Notes: generated by a model not told the origin, from the letters alone. Numbered from the stretch's first letter, positions 1-6,197 are shown. The stretch is DNA of 6,998 bases from SIG636 sp045604285 (GCA_045604285.1 JAZUNS010000020.1:1-6998), one strand, 5' to 3'. A program made the numbers and translations.

Positions 1-449
1 GCGGCGATTATTTCCAAATAAGTAAGCGGATTTCCGTCCTTATCCACGTCGACGGGGTCATTTATCGAGGTAACCGCCGAATGCTTTTTCTGCGCACGGA
101 AATACATCAATATTTCGTTCTGCAGGCATTTGCCCGCATAGGTGGCAAAGCGTGTGCCTGCCTCAGGCTTGAAGGAGTCTATCGCCTTGATAAGCCCTAC
201 GGTGCCTATGGATATAAGGTCATCCTGGTCCTTATAGGAAACGTAATACTTTTTAACGATATGCGCTACCAGGCGCAGGTTGTGCAGTATAAGCTTATCC
301 CGCGCTCCTTTGTCGCCCTGCTTACAGCGCTTGAAGGCTTCCCTTTCCTCTGCAGCGGAAAGGGGCGGCGGAAAGGACCCACCCGAGGAGCTGCTGCGCA
401 GCATTAAAAACACAAATCGCTTTAGAAAAAACAAAAACAAGCCCGTCAT
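1..449 (-). CDS. sigK: RNA polymerase sporulation sigma factor SigK, 5' part (runs off the window)
   Basis: The first 149 codons of a mother-cell sigma factor are visible; the rest lies outside the window. Residues 1-20 are strongly hydrophobic (MTGLFLFFLKRFVFLMLRSS) and match the position and character of the pro-sequence that keeps Bacillus pro-SigK inactive until cleavage. SFPPPLS at about 25-31 precedes conserved sigma region 1.2. Region 2 follows: NLRLVAHIVKKY at 57-68, DDLISIGTVGLIKAIDSF at 76-93 and TRFATYAGKCLQNEILMYF at 99-117. LRLVAHIVKK and the later DPVDVDKDGNPLTYLEII stretch resemble SigK more than its paralogue SigE. In the family this factor directs late mother-cell sporulation genes. 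The frame is open through region 2 with no inserted element. The ATG at 449-447 has GGAG 8 bases upstream. The start codon and first codons lie inside a terminator-like hairpin and T-tract. The main alternative is SigE. Confidence 0.9.
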   Translation of the reverse strand, partial: MTGLFLFFLKRFVFLMLRSSSSGGSFPPPLSAAEEREAFKRCKQGDKGARDKLILHNLRLVAHIVKKYYVSYKDQDDLISIGTVGLIKAIDSFKPEAGTRFATYAGKCLQNEILMYFRAQKKHSAVTSINDPVDVDKDGNPLTYLEIIA

Positions 450-483
450 ATAATCATCTCCGTAAAAAGATGTATATGACGGG
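426..483 (-). terminator. Hairpin plus T-tract between namZ and sigK: intrinsic terminator or attenuator
   Basis: Read on the minus strand, the arm CCCGTCATATACATCT (483-468) pairs with AGATG-AT-TATATGACGGG (459-442). This gives 16 base pairs with a 2-nt bulge and an 8-nt loop (467-460). The stem is followed directly by CTTGTTTTTGTTTTTT (441-426), so 13 of the 15 bases at 440-426 are T. This is the architecture of a Rho-independent terminator for the dapA-dapB-malQ-namZ transcript. Unusually, the descending arm contains the sigK start codon and the T-tract encodes sigK residues 4-9. It could therefore act as terminator, attenuator or translational lid. The pairing is directly visible; the function is inferred. 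Confidence 0.7.
458..461 (-). promoter_or_regulatory. sigK ribosome binding site, partly buried in a hairpin
   Basis: GGAG on the minus strand, 8 bases before the sigK ATG. Two of its bases fall in the 8-nt loop and two in the stem of the hairpin spanning 442-483, so its accessibility may depend on whether the upstream arm is transcribed. Confidence 0.7.
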
Positions 484-485
484 TG

Positions 486-513
486 GTTGTATTTTATGAG
501 AAAATTAATAGTA
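486..513 (-). promoter_or_regulatory. Possible SigE-like promoter for sigK (weak)
   Basis: On the minus strand TACTATT (513-507) and AATACAAC (493-486), 13 bases apart, resemble the Bacillus sigma-E pattern (KMATATT, then CATACA-type -10). The spacing is slightly short and two -10 positions differ. Transcription would start near 479, inside the ascending arm of the sigK hairpin. Family knowledge makes SigE the expected activator of sigK, but the match alone is weak. Confidence 0.22.
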
Positions 514-1635
514 AATGTGGTACGCCTTTTTAACCTTTGCAAACTCTGCCGAGTCAAGCATTGCCGCCTCTACTGCCTTGGCGGGGTCAAAATCGGGAGA
601 AAGGATATCCTCGTTACCGTAAAGGTGAACAAGGTGCTTGCCGCCGTAGGTAAACTCAAGGTTATCGCCTGCCAGCTCGCATATTTCCTTAAACAGATAC
701 ATGCCTGCCTCGAAGGGACGGTACGCCTCGGTATCGGTTATATGAAGCTGTACGCCGCCGCAGCGCTGACCCTTGTGCTTGGAGAAGGTGGGGGTAAAAT
801 AGCAGCGACGGAAATGCACGCCGGGAAGCTTGCGGGCGTTAAGTCTGCTTTCAAGCTTAGCCGCATCTATAAAGGGGGCGCCTGCCAGCTCGAAGGGGAT
901 GGTGGTACCTCTGCCCTCGGAAATATTGGTGCCTTCAAAATAGCAGGTAGCAATATAGTTAAGGGTGCTGCTTACGGGCGTTGCAAGGTTGGGAGAGGGC
1001 AATATCCAAGGCAGCCCCGTCTTATCAAAGAGCATATCACGCTTCCAACCCTCGCAGGGGACTACGGTAAGGTTGCAGCCGATATTTTTAACGGCGTTGA
1101 TATAAAGAGCAAACTCGCCGATGGTAAGGCCGTAGCGGATAGGCACTGCATACTCGCCCACACCGCTGGAGAAGTTTTCGTCCAGAGTAACGCCCTCAAC
1201 GCTTATGCCGTTGATGGGGTTGGGACGGTCAAGTACCAGCATTTCCTTGCCGTACTTGGCGCAGGCCTGCATACAGTGGGTCATGGCGTAAAGGAAGGTG
1301 TAATACCTTGCACCAACGTCCTGCATATCAAATATCAATACGTCAACCTGGCTCATCATCTCGGCGGAGGGAATCTTGTTCTCGCCGAAAAGGCTGTAAA
1401 CGGTAAGGCCTGTTTCTTCATCCACGTAGGTGGAGATGTGGTCGCCTGCCTGGGCATCGCCTCTTATGCCGTGTTCGGGGGCAAAAAGGGCGGTTACGTT
1501 ATATTTTTCTATAAGTATATCGTAAGTGGGGCGCATATTTTTATCCACACCCGTAGGGGCAGTAACAAGACCTATGCGGGCATCTCTTAAAAGCCCGTCG
1601 TGCTTGGAAATCATATCAATACCGCAAAGTACCAT
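505..1635 (-). CDS. namZ: Exo-beta-N-acetylmuramidase, NamZ/DUF1343 family
   Basis: A 376-residue protein of the DUF1343 (YbbC/NamZ, GH171) family. Characterised members cleave N-acetylmuramic acid from the non-reducing end of peptidoglycan fragments during wall recycling. Conserved family blocks are visible: GLVTAPTGVD at 22-31, FAPEHGIRG at 51-59, FDMQDVGARYYT at 102-113, LDRPNPING at 135-143, WILPSPNLATP at 210-220 and FEGTNISEGRGT at 233-244. The C-terminal half carries the second domain, including CGGVQLHITD at 292-301. The ATG has GGAGG 7 bases upstream (1643-1647) and the gene begins 16 bp after malQ ends, so it is almost certainly co-transcribed. No signal peptide or membrane segment is present, and no earlier start codon is available. 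This suggests a cytoplasmic enzyme, unlike the secreted Bacillus subtilis protein. Family assignment is firm; substrate is by homology. Confidence 0.9.
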   Translation of the reverse strand: MVLCGIDMISKHDGLLRDARIGLVTAPTGVDKNMRPTYDILIEKYNVTALFAPEHGIRGDAQAGDHISTYVDEETGLTVYSLFGENKIPSAEMMSQVDVLIFDMQDVGARYYTFLYAMTHCMQACAKYGKEMLVLDRPNPINGISVEGVTLDENFSSGVGEYAVPIRYGLTIGEFALYINAVKNIGCNLTVVPCEGWKRDMLFDKTGLPWILPSPNLATPVSSTLNYIATCYFEGTNISEGRGTTIPFELAGAPFIDAAKLESRLNARKLPGVHFRRCYFTPTFSKHKGQRCGGVQLHITDTEAYRPFEAGMYLFKEICELAGDNLEFTYGGKHLVHLYGNEDILSPDFDPAKAVEAAMLDSAEFAKVKKAYHIYY

Positions 1636-1651
1636 GGTTAATCCTCCGTGT

Positions 1652-3139
1652 TTATCTGTTATATAGGCTGTTTAGCTTTTTAAAATAGTCGGCATCTATA
1701 TCCTCAAGCGCTTCCTCGGTAGTGCGGAAAAGCCAGTTGCCCTCCGGCTCGCCGGGGATGTTCATGCGGGTATCGCTGCCGTAGCCGCACATATCCTGCA
1801 GGGAAATGACAGCCGTATCAGCGACAGAGCGCCACACCGCCTCTATTATCTTGCGGCAGGCGGGGGCATATTTGCCGCCCTGCTCCCACCCGATGTGAGA
1901 GGCACCGCAGTAGTCAAGGGCAAACGCCCTCTCCTCAGGGGTGGCAGACCAAAGCCAGCCAAGCATGGTGTTGTTATCGTGGGTGCCGATATATGCAACG
2001 GTGTTTCTAACGTAATTGTGAGGCAAATGCTCTGAATTTTCGCCGGGGGCAAAGCCGAATTGAACAACCCGCATACCGGGCAAGCCGGAATCCTTAAGAA
2101 GCTTTACCACGTCCTCGCCAAAGGTGCCAAGGTCCTCGGCTACTATCTCGCACTTGCAGCTTTTTTGTATTGCCTTGAAAAACGCCATACCCGGCCCCTT
2201 CTTCCATGCACCGTCCTTGGCGGTTTTTGCCGTGGCGGGCACTGCCCAATAGGAGGCAAGGGCGCGGAAATGGTCTATTCTAACCAAGTCGTAAAGCTTT
2301 GCGCAAGTGTTTATACGGTCTATCCACCAGCTAAAGCCATCGTTTTTCATAGCGTTCCAATCGTAAAGGGGGTTGCCCCAAAGCTGGCCGTCCTCTGAAA
2401 AATAGTCCGGCGGCACGCCTGCAACCTTCTCCGGTCTGCCGGTAAGCTTGCCAAGCTGGAACATATTGGGTGAGGACCACAGCTCGGCAGAATCGGCGCT
2501 GACGTATATGGGCATATCGCCGAAAATCTTTACGCCCACGCTGTTGACGTATGCCTTAAACTCTGCCCACTGGGTAAAAAACACGTACTGGCAGAACAAG
2601 CGATACAAAAATTCTTCTTCGTGTTCGCCCGGGTTGGCGGCGGCATAGGCATAGTTGCCGTACTTGCCCCAATCCCAAAAGGGGGCGCCGCCCATGGCGT
2701 CCTTAATAGCTGCAAAAAGTGCATAGTCCTTAATACGGGGGTTTTCTTCACCAAAAGCCTTTGCCTTTGCCAAAAGCTCTGCCCCCGCCCTGGAAAACGC
2801 AAACCTTAAAAGCTTGTCCTTAGCGGTGGCGGCGTAACCGTAAGCCGCCGTATAGGGACTGCCCTCATAGTAGGCAGACTCTTTTTCCGCCTTTGTTATC
2901 AGCCCTTTGGACTGCAGATCGTCTACATCTATATACAAGACGTTGCCCGCAAAGGCAGAGGGCCCCGCATAGGGACTGTCGCCGCTGCCCAAAGGGACGG
3001 TGGGCAATATCTGCCACAGAGAAAAGCCCATATCCGCTATACGCTTTGCAAAAGCCCGTGCCTCCTTACCCAAACCGCCGATGCCGTAGGGTGACGGGAG
3101 AGAGGATATATTAAGAAGTACGCCTGAACGTCTTGCCAT
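1652..3139 (-). CDS. malQ: 4-alpha-glucanotransferase (amylomaltase, GH77)
   Basis: A complete GH77 enzyme that transfers alpha-1,4-glucan segments between maltodextrins or glycogen-derived chains in the cytoplasm. Numbering from the TTG discussed below, the opening RRSGVLLNISSLPSPYGIGG is typical of the family. The catalytic aspartate is D292 in LVRIDHFRA, the acid/base glutamate is E338 in IVAEDLG, and the third carboxylate is D391 in IGTHDNN. The family loop GVPPDYFS begins at 244. The frame extends to a TTG at 3148 (498 residues), but that codon is 1 base from the AAAGGA ribosome binding site. The ATG at 3139 has 10 bases of spacing and begins MARRSGVLL as relatives do, so 495 residues is preferred. 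It sits 25 bp after dapB and 16 bp before namZ. No maltose transport or glycogen gene is next to it. Confidence 0.95.
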   Translation of the reverse strand: MARRSGVLLNISSLPSPYGIGGLGKEARAFAKRIADMGFSLWQILPTVPLGSGDSPYAGPSAFAGNVLYIDVDDLQSKGLITKAEKESAYYEGSPYTAAYGYAATAKDKLLRFAFSRAGAELLAKAKAFGEENPRIKDYALFAAIKDAMGGAPFWDWGKYGNYAYAAANPGEHEEEFLYRLFCQYVFFTQWAEFKAYVNSVGVKIFGDMPIYVSADSAELWSSPNMFQLGKLTGRPEKVAGVPPDYFSEDGQLWGNPLYDWNAMKNDGFSWWIDRINTCAKLYDLVRIDHFRALASYWAVPATAKTAKDGAWKKGPGMAFFKAIQKSCKCEIVAEDLGTFGEDVVKLLKDSGLPGMRVVQFGFAPGENSEHLPHNYVRNTVAYIGTHDNNTMLGWLWSATPEERAFALDYCGASHIGWEQGGKYAPACRKIIEAVWRSVADTAVISLQDMCGYGSDTRMNIPGEPEGNWLFRTTEEALEDIDADYFKKLNSLYNR

Positions 3140-3164
3140 ATTGATCAAATCCTTTCAAAAAAAC

Positions 3165-3914
3165 CTATTTGCCGTCGGCAACCAGGTCCTCCATATTATA
3201 AAGCCCGGGAGCCTTGCCCACCAAAAAGCGTGCCGCCTTAAAGGCACCGTCGGCAAACAGCTCACGGTTAAAGGCGCTGTGGGATATGGTAATATGCTCG
3301 TTACCAAGGGCAAAAAGCACCTCATGCTCGCCCACTATGTTGCCTGCACGCACAGCCTGAATGCCTATTTCCGCCTTATCTCTGGGGCGGCGCTCTGCAG
3401 AACGGTCAAGAACAAAATAGCTTTCTTCTCTAACCTTCTTTATGCCCTCGGCTATCATAAGTGCGGTGCCGCTGGGCGCATCCAGCTTTTTGTTGTGGTG
3501 CTTTTCGATTATCTCTATATCCGCATCGCCAAGGAACGCAGCTGCCTCTTTACAAAGCTTGCAAAGAAGCGCAACGCCAAGGGACATATTTGCGGAGGCA
3601 AAAACAGCGGTTTTTTCAGCAGCGGCAGCGATAAGCGCCTTTTCATCCTCGGTATGACCGGTGGTGGCAAGCACCAGAGGGATGCCTCTGCTTGCTGCAT
3701 AGCTACAAATGGCAGCGGTGCCGCTGTGATGGGAAAAATCTATTATAACGTCCGCTTCACCGGTGTAATCCTCTATCCTTTCGGCAACGGGAAAATCCGC
3801 CGTGCCGGGGGCTATATCCACACCGCACACCACGTTTACGTTGGGGTCAGCGGCGGCAAGAGCGGCAACCGCCCTGCCCATGCGGCCAAAAACGCCGCAA
3901 ATAATAAGCTTCAT
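3165..3914 (-). CDS. dapB: 4-hydroxy-tetrahydrodipicolinate reductase
   Basis: Catalyses the NAD(P)H-dependent reduction that follows DapA in the diaminopimelate and lysine pathway. Numbering from the upstream TTG at 3920, the N-terminal Rossmann motif GVFGRMG lies at 9-15. The substrate-binding and catalytic signature EKHHNKKLDAPSGTA is at 139-153, with H141 and K145 in the positions of E. coli H159 and K163. IIDFSHHSG at 59-67 and ATTGHT at 85-90 are also typical. The TTG gives 251 residues, but the ATG at 3914 (249 residues, starting MKLIICGVFG) is preferred because AAAGGA lies 10 bases upstream. It starts 15 bp after dapA ends, so the two are surely one transcription unit. The length is normal for the compact Gram-positive form and no key residue is missing. 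Confidence 0.95.
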   Translation of the reverse strand: MKLIICGVFGRMGRAVAALAAADPNVNVVCGVDIAPGTADFPVAERIEDYTGEADVIIDFSHHSGTAAICSYAASRGIPLVLATTGHTEDEKALIAAAAEKTAVFASANMSLGVALLCKLCKEAAAFLGDADIEIIEKHHNKKLDAPSGTALMIAEGIKKVREESYFVLDRSAERRPRDKAEIGIQAVRAGNIVGEHEVLFALGNEHITISHSAFNRELFADGAFKAARFLVGKAPGLYNMEDLVADGK

Positions 3915-3929
3915 ATACAAAACGTCCTT

Positions 3930-4817
3930 TTATATAAGTTTATGTGCCTTCATAAGTGCAAACAGTTTTTCTTTGTTTTCGGGCTCCATCTCTGTAAGAG
4001 GGCTGCGGATATAGCTGCCGCAATAGCCCATTTTTTCCATAGCTGCCTTTGCAGGGATGGGGTTAACCTCGCAGAAGAGCGCATTGATAAGGGGGATAAA
4101 ATCTATCTGCATAGCGGCGCCTTCCTTAACCTTGCCTTCAAGGTAAAGTCTTGCCATCTTAGCGGTTTCTGCAGGCATAAGGTTGGAAAGCACGCTTATA
4201 CCGCCAATGCCGCCAAGGGACATTATGGGAACTATCTGATCGTCGTTACCGGAGTAAACAGCCAGCTTGTCACCGCAAAGATTAATGGTTTCCGCTACGG
4301 CAGAGATATTGCCGCCTGCTTCTTTAACCGCAACTATACGGGGGTTTTCCGCAAGCTCGCGGTAGGTTTTGGGCAACATATTACAGCCCGTGCGGGAAGG
4401 CACGTTGTAAAGGATTGCAGGCAGGTCAACGGCGTCGGTTATCTCGGTAAACATACGCACAAGACCCTTTTGGGTAGCCTTGTTGTAATAAGGGGTAACG
4501 AGAAGCAAAGCGTCGGCGCCTGCTTCCTTAGCGTGGGTGGAAAGCTCTATGGCGTAGGCGGGATCGTTACTGCCGGTACCTGCTATTACGGGTACACGGC
4601 CTGCCGTTTGCTTAACAACAAAGGCGATGGCGTCTCTGTGCTCTTCATCAGTGAGAGTAGAAGCCTCACCGGTGGTGCCGCAAACAACCAGCGCATCTAT
4701 ACCGGAGGTTATCTGAAACTCCACAAGCTTTGCAAAATTTTCATAGTCTATGCCCTGCTCGGTCATGGGAGTAACAAGGGCGGTGGCTATACCTGTAAAA
4801 ATAGGTTTTTTAGACAT
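3930..4817 (-). CDS. dapA: 4-hydroxy-tetrahydrodipicolinate synthase
   Basis: Condenses pyruvate with aspartate semialdehyde, the committed step to diaminopimelate, lysine and (in spore formers) dipicolinate. It is a 295-residue class I aldolase barrel. The Schiff-base lysine is K165 in IVAVKEAGG. Every other E. coli active-site residue aligns with a constant offset of four: T48 in CGTTGE, Y111 in TPYY, Y137 in LYNVPSRTG and R142. The ATG at 4817 has a strong AAGGAGGAG ribosome binding site (4823-4831). It is the first gene of the minus-strand operon and has a leader of about 70 nt from the predicted promoter. That is too short for a lysine riboswitch, so any feedback is more likely allosteric or through the symmetrical control region shared with queA. 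Confidence 0.97.
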   Translation of the reverse strand: MSKKPIFTGIATALVTPMTEQGIDYENFAKLVEFQITSGIDALVVCGTTGEASTLTDEEHRDAIAFVVKQTAGRVPVIAGTGSNDPAYAIELSTHAKEAGADALLLVTPYYNKATQKGLVRMFTEITDAVDLPAILYNVPSRTGCNMLPKTYRELAENPRIVAVKEAGGNISAVAETINLCGDKLAVYSGNDDQIVPIMSLGGIGGISVLSNLMPAETAKMARLYLEGKVKEGAAMQIDFIPLINALFCEVNPIPAKAAMEKMGYCGSYIRSPLTEMEPENKEKLFALMKAHKLI

Positions 4818-4829
4818 ACAATCTCCTCC

Positions 4830-4858
4830 TTGAAATATATAAGAAATTAGTATATAAT
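4830..4858 (+). promoter_or_regulatory. Predicted housekeeping promoter of queA
   Basis: TTGAAA (4830-4835), then 17 bases, then a perfect TATAAT (4853-4858). The predicted start is near 4865, giving a 5' leader of about 70 nt to queA. The -35 box overlaps the dapA ribosome binding site on the opposite strand, and the promoter faces the dapA promoter rather than pointing away from it. Confidence 0.65.
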
Positions 4859-4865
4859 GTTATCG

Positions 4866-4883
4866 GTATCAGGTTATTGATAC
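4866..4883. repeat. Inverted repeat between the facing dapA and queA promoters, possible operator
   Basis: GTATCA (4866-4871) and TGATAC (4878-4883) form a perfect 6-bp inverted repeat with a 6-nt spacer. Its centre, 4874.5, is within 2 bp of the midpoint of the two -10 boxes. It would lie at the very 5' end of both transcripts. A regulator site is plausible but no known operator is recognised. Confidence 0.4.
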
Positions 4884-4893
4884 ACACTGCTAT

Positions 4894-4922
4894 ATGTTAG
4901 CATAATTATATAAATTTGTCAA
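4894..4922 (-). promoter_or_regulatory. Predicted housekeeping promoter of the dapA operon
   Basis: On the minus strand TTGACA (4922-4917), a perfect -35, is followed after exactly 17 bases by TAACAT (4899-4894), a 4/6 match to the -10. The predicted start is near 4887, giving a 5' leader of about 70 nt. Its -35 box is just upstream of the queA ribosome binding site on the other strand. Confidence 0.6.
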
Positions 4923-4934
4923 CGGTGGATAATT

Positions 4935-5975
4935 ATGGATTTAATGAACCTTTCAAGTTATTGGTACGATTTGCCCGAAGAGCTTATTGCACAGACCCCC
5001 CTTGCAGACAGATCGTCCTCTCGTCTGCTTGCATTTAACAGGCAAAGCGGTGAGGTACACCACGGTGTGTTTACGGATATAGAAGATTTTTTACAACCCG
5101 GTGACTGCCTTGTGGTAAACGATACCAAGGTTATCCCTGCCCGACTTTGGGCGCACAGAGAGGGCAAGGAAGAAGAAATAGAGGTGGTTTTGCTATCCCA
5201 AGAAAAGGGCGACGGTGTGGTTTGGAAATGCCTTACCCGTCCGGGAAAGAAGACCCGCCCCGGTACGGAGCTGATATTGGGCAACGGCTTGCTTACGGGC
5301 AAGGTGGTTGATATTGCCGAGGAAGGCACAAGACTTATAAGCTTTAAGTGCCGGCGTCCCTTTTTGGAAACGGTAGAGCAAATAGGCATAATGCCCCTGC
5401 CCCCCTACATAAAGGAAAAGCTTAAGGATAAGGACCGCTATCAAACAGTATATGCAAACGAAAAGGGCAGTGCCGCCGCACCCACGGCAGGGCTGCACTT
5501 TACCCCTGAGCTGTTGGCAAGGCTGGAAGCCAAGGGCGTACATATAGAAAAGGTGCTGCTGCACGTGGGGCTGGGTACTTTCCGCCCCGTTAAGGAAAAG
5601 GATCTGCGCAACCACAAAATGCACAGCGAATACATAAGGGTAAGCCCCGAAAGTGCCGACCGTATAAACAGAATAAAGGCTGAGGGCGGCAGAATTATTG
5701 CCGTTGGTACCACCTCCTGCCGCACGCTGGAAAGCGCCGCGGACGAAAGCGGAATTTTGCACCCTTACGACGGGCAGACGGATATATTCCTTTACCCCGG
5801 CAAAAAATTTAAGCTGATAGACGGACTTATAACCAACTTCCACCTGCCTGAAAGCACGCTTATAATGTTGGTTTCTGCCTTTGCGGGCTACGAAAACACC
5901 ATGCGTCTGTATAAAGAGGCGGTGGAAATGCGGTATCGTTTTTTCTCCTTTGGGGATGCGATGCTGATCGAATAA
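4935..5975 (+). CDS. queA: S-adenosylmethionine:tRNA ribosyltransferase-isomerase
   Basis: Transfers and isomerises the ribosyl group of S-adenosylmethionine onto preQ1 in tRNA, giving epoxyqueuosine at wobble position 34. The 346 residues are full length for the family. Signature blocks run in order: LIAQTPLADRSSSRLL at 17-32, VVNDTKVIPARL at 60-71, AAAPTAGLHFTPELL in the middle, LHVGLGTFRPV, VGTTSCRTLES, ITNFHLPESTLIMLVSAFAG, and the C-terminal YRFFSFGDAMLIE. The start is the ATG at 4935, with a weak GGTGG 6 bases upstream. A second in-frame ATG three codons later has no spaced ribosome binding site. The usual partner tgt does not follow within the window. The last codons and stop form one arm of a hairpin that begins a repeat element. 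It is divergent from dapA and shares its control region. Confidence 0.97.
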   Translation: MDLMNLSSYWYDLPEELIAQTPLADRSSSRLLAFNRQSGEVHHGVFTDIEDFLQPGDCLVVNDTKVIPARLWAHREGKEEEIEVVLLSQEKGDGVVWKCLTRPGKKTRPGTELILGNGLLTGKVVDIAEEGTRLISFKCRRPFLETVEQIGIMPLPPYIKEKLKDKDRYQTVYANEKGSAAAPTAGLHFTPELLARLEAKGVHIEKVLLHVGLGTFRPVKEKDLRNHKMHSEYIRVSPESADRINRIKAEGGRIIAVGTTSCRTLESAADESGILHPYDGQTDIFLYPGKKFKLIDGLITNFHLPESTLIMLVSAFAGYENTMRLYKEAVEMRYRFFSFGDAMLIE

Positions 5976-6089
5976 AGGATTTATTCGATTAGCAGAGAAG
6001 AGATAAAAGAGAAAAGATAAGAGAAAATGATGCTTTTTGCTTCGCAAAAATCAACCATTTCTTTTCACTCTTCACTCTTCGCTTTTCTC
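5963..6089 (+). repeat. Hairpin plus GA/CT-rich palindromic repeat, copy 1
   Basis: First of two directly oriented copies of about 120-127 bp, roughly 85-90% alike by eye. It starts with a hairpin whose left arm is the end of queA (5962-5976), with loop GGA and right arm 5980-5994. The pairing is 15 bp with one G-T pair. A purine-rich stretch follows (about 5994-6029). Next is a central hairpin, TTTTTGC (6034-6040) and GCAAAAA (6044-6050), and then a pyrimidine-rich stretch (6057-6089) that is the imperfect inverse of the purine-rich one. It has no coding potential. It may help end or stabilise queA mRNA. The architecture resembles REP- or MITE-like dispersed palindromes, but no named family is recognised. 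Confidence 0.75.
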
Positions 6090-6090
6090 T

Positions 6091-6129
6091 CATCAAAGTT
6101 TTTCATCTTATATGCCATAAACTTCGATG
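6091..6129. repeat. Imperfect inverted repeat after copy 1
   Basis: CATCAAAGTTT (6091-6101) and AAACTTCGATG (6119-6129) pair with a single mismatch across a 17-nt loop. It directly abuts repeat copy 1 and has no T-tract. The function is unknown; it could be part of copy 1 or an insertion scar. Apart from this and the hairpin at 6167-6189, the stretch 6090-6190 shows no gene. Confidence 0.45.
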
Positions 6130-6166
6130 ACGCGATGTTTGTATGTTGAAAATCAAACACAAAACG

Positions 6167-6189
6167 CACATAAATATATTGTTTATGTG
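6167..6189. repeat. Inverted repeat upstream of the toxin-antitoxin promoter
   Basis: CACATAAA (6167-6174) and TTTATGTG (6182-6189) are a perfect 8-bp inverted repeat with a 7-nt AT-rich spacer. It is about 20 bp upstream of the -35 box. It could be a distal operator for the antitoxin complex or simply a hairpin. Confidence 0.4.
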
Positions 6190-6197
6190 AAAATTAT

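Noticed and set aside
487..1590. A 367-codon open frame on the plus strand antisense to namZ
   Set aside because: It has no recognisable domain and no ribosome binding site, while the opposite strand encodes a complete DUF1343 protein.
3140..3148. TTG start for malQ giving 498 residues
   Set aside because: It lies 1 base from the AAAGGA ribosome binding site. The ATG at 3139 has 10-base spacing and matches family N-termini.
3915..3920. TTG start for dapB giving 251 residues
   Set aside because: The ATG two codons later has better spacing to the AAAGGA site and begins with the expected MKLIICG sequence.
3141..4850. A 569-codon open frame on the plus strand across dapA and dapB
   Set aside because: It is the exact antisense of two well-conserved enzymes, has no family signatures or ribosome binding site, and is low-complexity in the way antisense frames are. 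It is a codon-bias shadow.
4877..4906. Alternative queA promoter TTGATA with CATAAT, 18-base spacing
   Set aside because: Possible, but weaker than TTGAAA-17-TATAAT at 4830-4858, and its -35 falls within the central inverted repeat.
4818..4934. Lysine riboswitch or T-box upstream of dapA
   Set aside because: The whole gap is 117 bp and the predicted leader about 70 nt, shorter than either class; no T-box or lysine-riboswitch core motif was seen.
5193..6047. A 284-codon open frame on the minus strand across queA and repeat copy 1
   Set aside because: Antisense to all the conserved queA blocks and starting inside the repeat; no independent coding evidence.
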